A stretch of DNA of 64,000 nt from NCBI GenBank assembly GCA_020091685.1, contig CM034606.1, forward strand, positions 34,181,874-34,245,873, read 5' to 3'. Position 1 is the first letter of the stretch. Every line of letters begins with the position of its first letter. The position numbers and the translations under genes are program-made. Source of the DNA: Lutjanus erythropterus. Its lineage: Eukaryota; Chordata; Actinopteri; Lutjaniformes; Lutjanidae. A model generated the notes under the pieces. That model was not told the origin of the DNA. It saw only the letters and a program-made list of their open reading frames with translations, and ran no database searches. Below are positions 63,692-64,000 of the stretch, in pieces.

Positions 63692-64000
63692 AGAGCTGCC
63701 ATGATTGATTGGTTAATTGATTATTAAACTGATTGCCAACTATTCTGATAATCAAATAATCAGTTTAAGTCATTTTTTAAATAAAACGAGTTAAAATTCT
63801 CTAATTCCATCTTGTTAATTATGAATAATTTCTATTTTCTTTGCTCCTTTATGACAGTAAACTGAATATCGTTGGGTATCGGGTTGTGGCCAAAAAAAGA
63901 TATTTGAGGGCATCATCTTGGGCTTGGAGACACACTGTTCACAATTTTAGGACATTTTATGCATGAAAAAACTAACTGATTAATCAAGAAAGGCATATAG
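63692..64000 (-). mobile_element. AGGGCTGCAAC family element, copy 7 (runs off the window)
   Basis: AGAGCTGCCATGATTGATTG at its left, then the core in minus orientation (TTTGCTCCTTTATGACAGTA, AACTGAATATCG, GGTTGTGGCC) up to position 64000, where the element continues. Confidence 0.75.

Larger units (their letters stand above)
45782..64000. other. 18 kb upstream of the first coding exon: no exon supported
   Basis: Because the first coding exon has an acceptor site, the gene's promoter and 5'-UTR exon(s) lie here or beyond the window. I cannot identify a CpG-island promoter, TATA box or further RIN exon. The stretch contains the repeats listed separately. 45800-47100, 47150-49800, 53090-53700, 53950-55060, 56050-57090 and 59560-61900 have no feature that I can name. 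Confidence 0.6.

Noticed and set aside
1-64000. CRISPR array, prophage, operon or bacterial mobile element
   Set aside because: No regularly spaced direct repeats, no dense co-directional genes; the introns, SINEs and LINEs show animal nuclear DNA.

Overview
This window is vertebrate nuclear DNA, almost certainly from a ray-finned (percomorph-like teleost) fish. The signs are AT-rich non-coding sequence packed with short terminal-inverted-repeat (TIR) DNA transposon relics of types common in fish, long (CA)n/(GT)n microsatellites, degenerate LINE and tRNA-SINE fragments, and small exons with GT/AG boundaries in large introns. There is no bacterial-style gene density, operon, CRISPR array or phage.

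One protein-coding gene can be supported. It lies on the minus strand and spans positions 45781 down to 4333, running off the left edge. Seven exons were joined by hand: 45781-45688, 36326-36226, 29576-29366, 26203-26092, 16666-16594, 12803-12712 and 5952-4333. All junctions have GT/AG sites and matching phases, giving 755 codons plus one base with no stop. The protein is a RIN family (Ras and Rab interactor) Rab5 guanine-nucleotide exchange factor, most like RIN2. It has the RIN2-type N-terminus, an SH2 domain, a Ser/Pro-rich linker with an SH3-binding-like stretch and an acidic run, and the beginning of the RIN-homology region. The VPS9 catalytic and Ras-association domains must lie beyond position 1.

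Layout: 1-4332 is part of intron 7; 4333-5952 is the large exon 7; 5953-45687 holds introns 6 to 1 with small exons between them; 45688-45781 is the first coding exon; 45782-64000 (18 kb) has no exon I can support and is either 5'-UTR intron, promoter or intergenic DNA.

The rest is a dense mosaic of mobile-element relics. Three hAT-like elements keep perfect 8-bp target-site duplications (32336-32839, 34171-35308, 43772-44741). A recurrent AGGGCTGCAAC-ended family has at least seven copies. A second family, with CAGGGCTCAACAA ends and GGGCAAGTAAAT sub-terminal motifs, shares its interior core with the first. There are also nested insertions, TTAAAGGGACAGTTCACC-type TIR elements, two copies of a THAP-like zinc-finger coding relic, and two oppositely oriented GT microsatellites with a shared flank. 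I found no convincing new biological system. The most interesting material is the transposon mosaic and the symmetric giant exon of the RIN gene.
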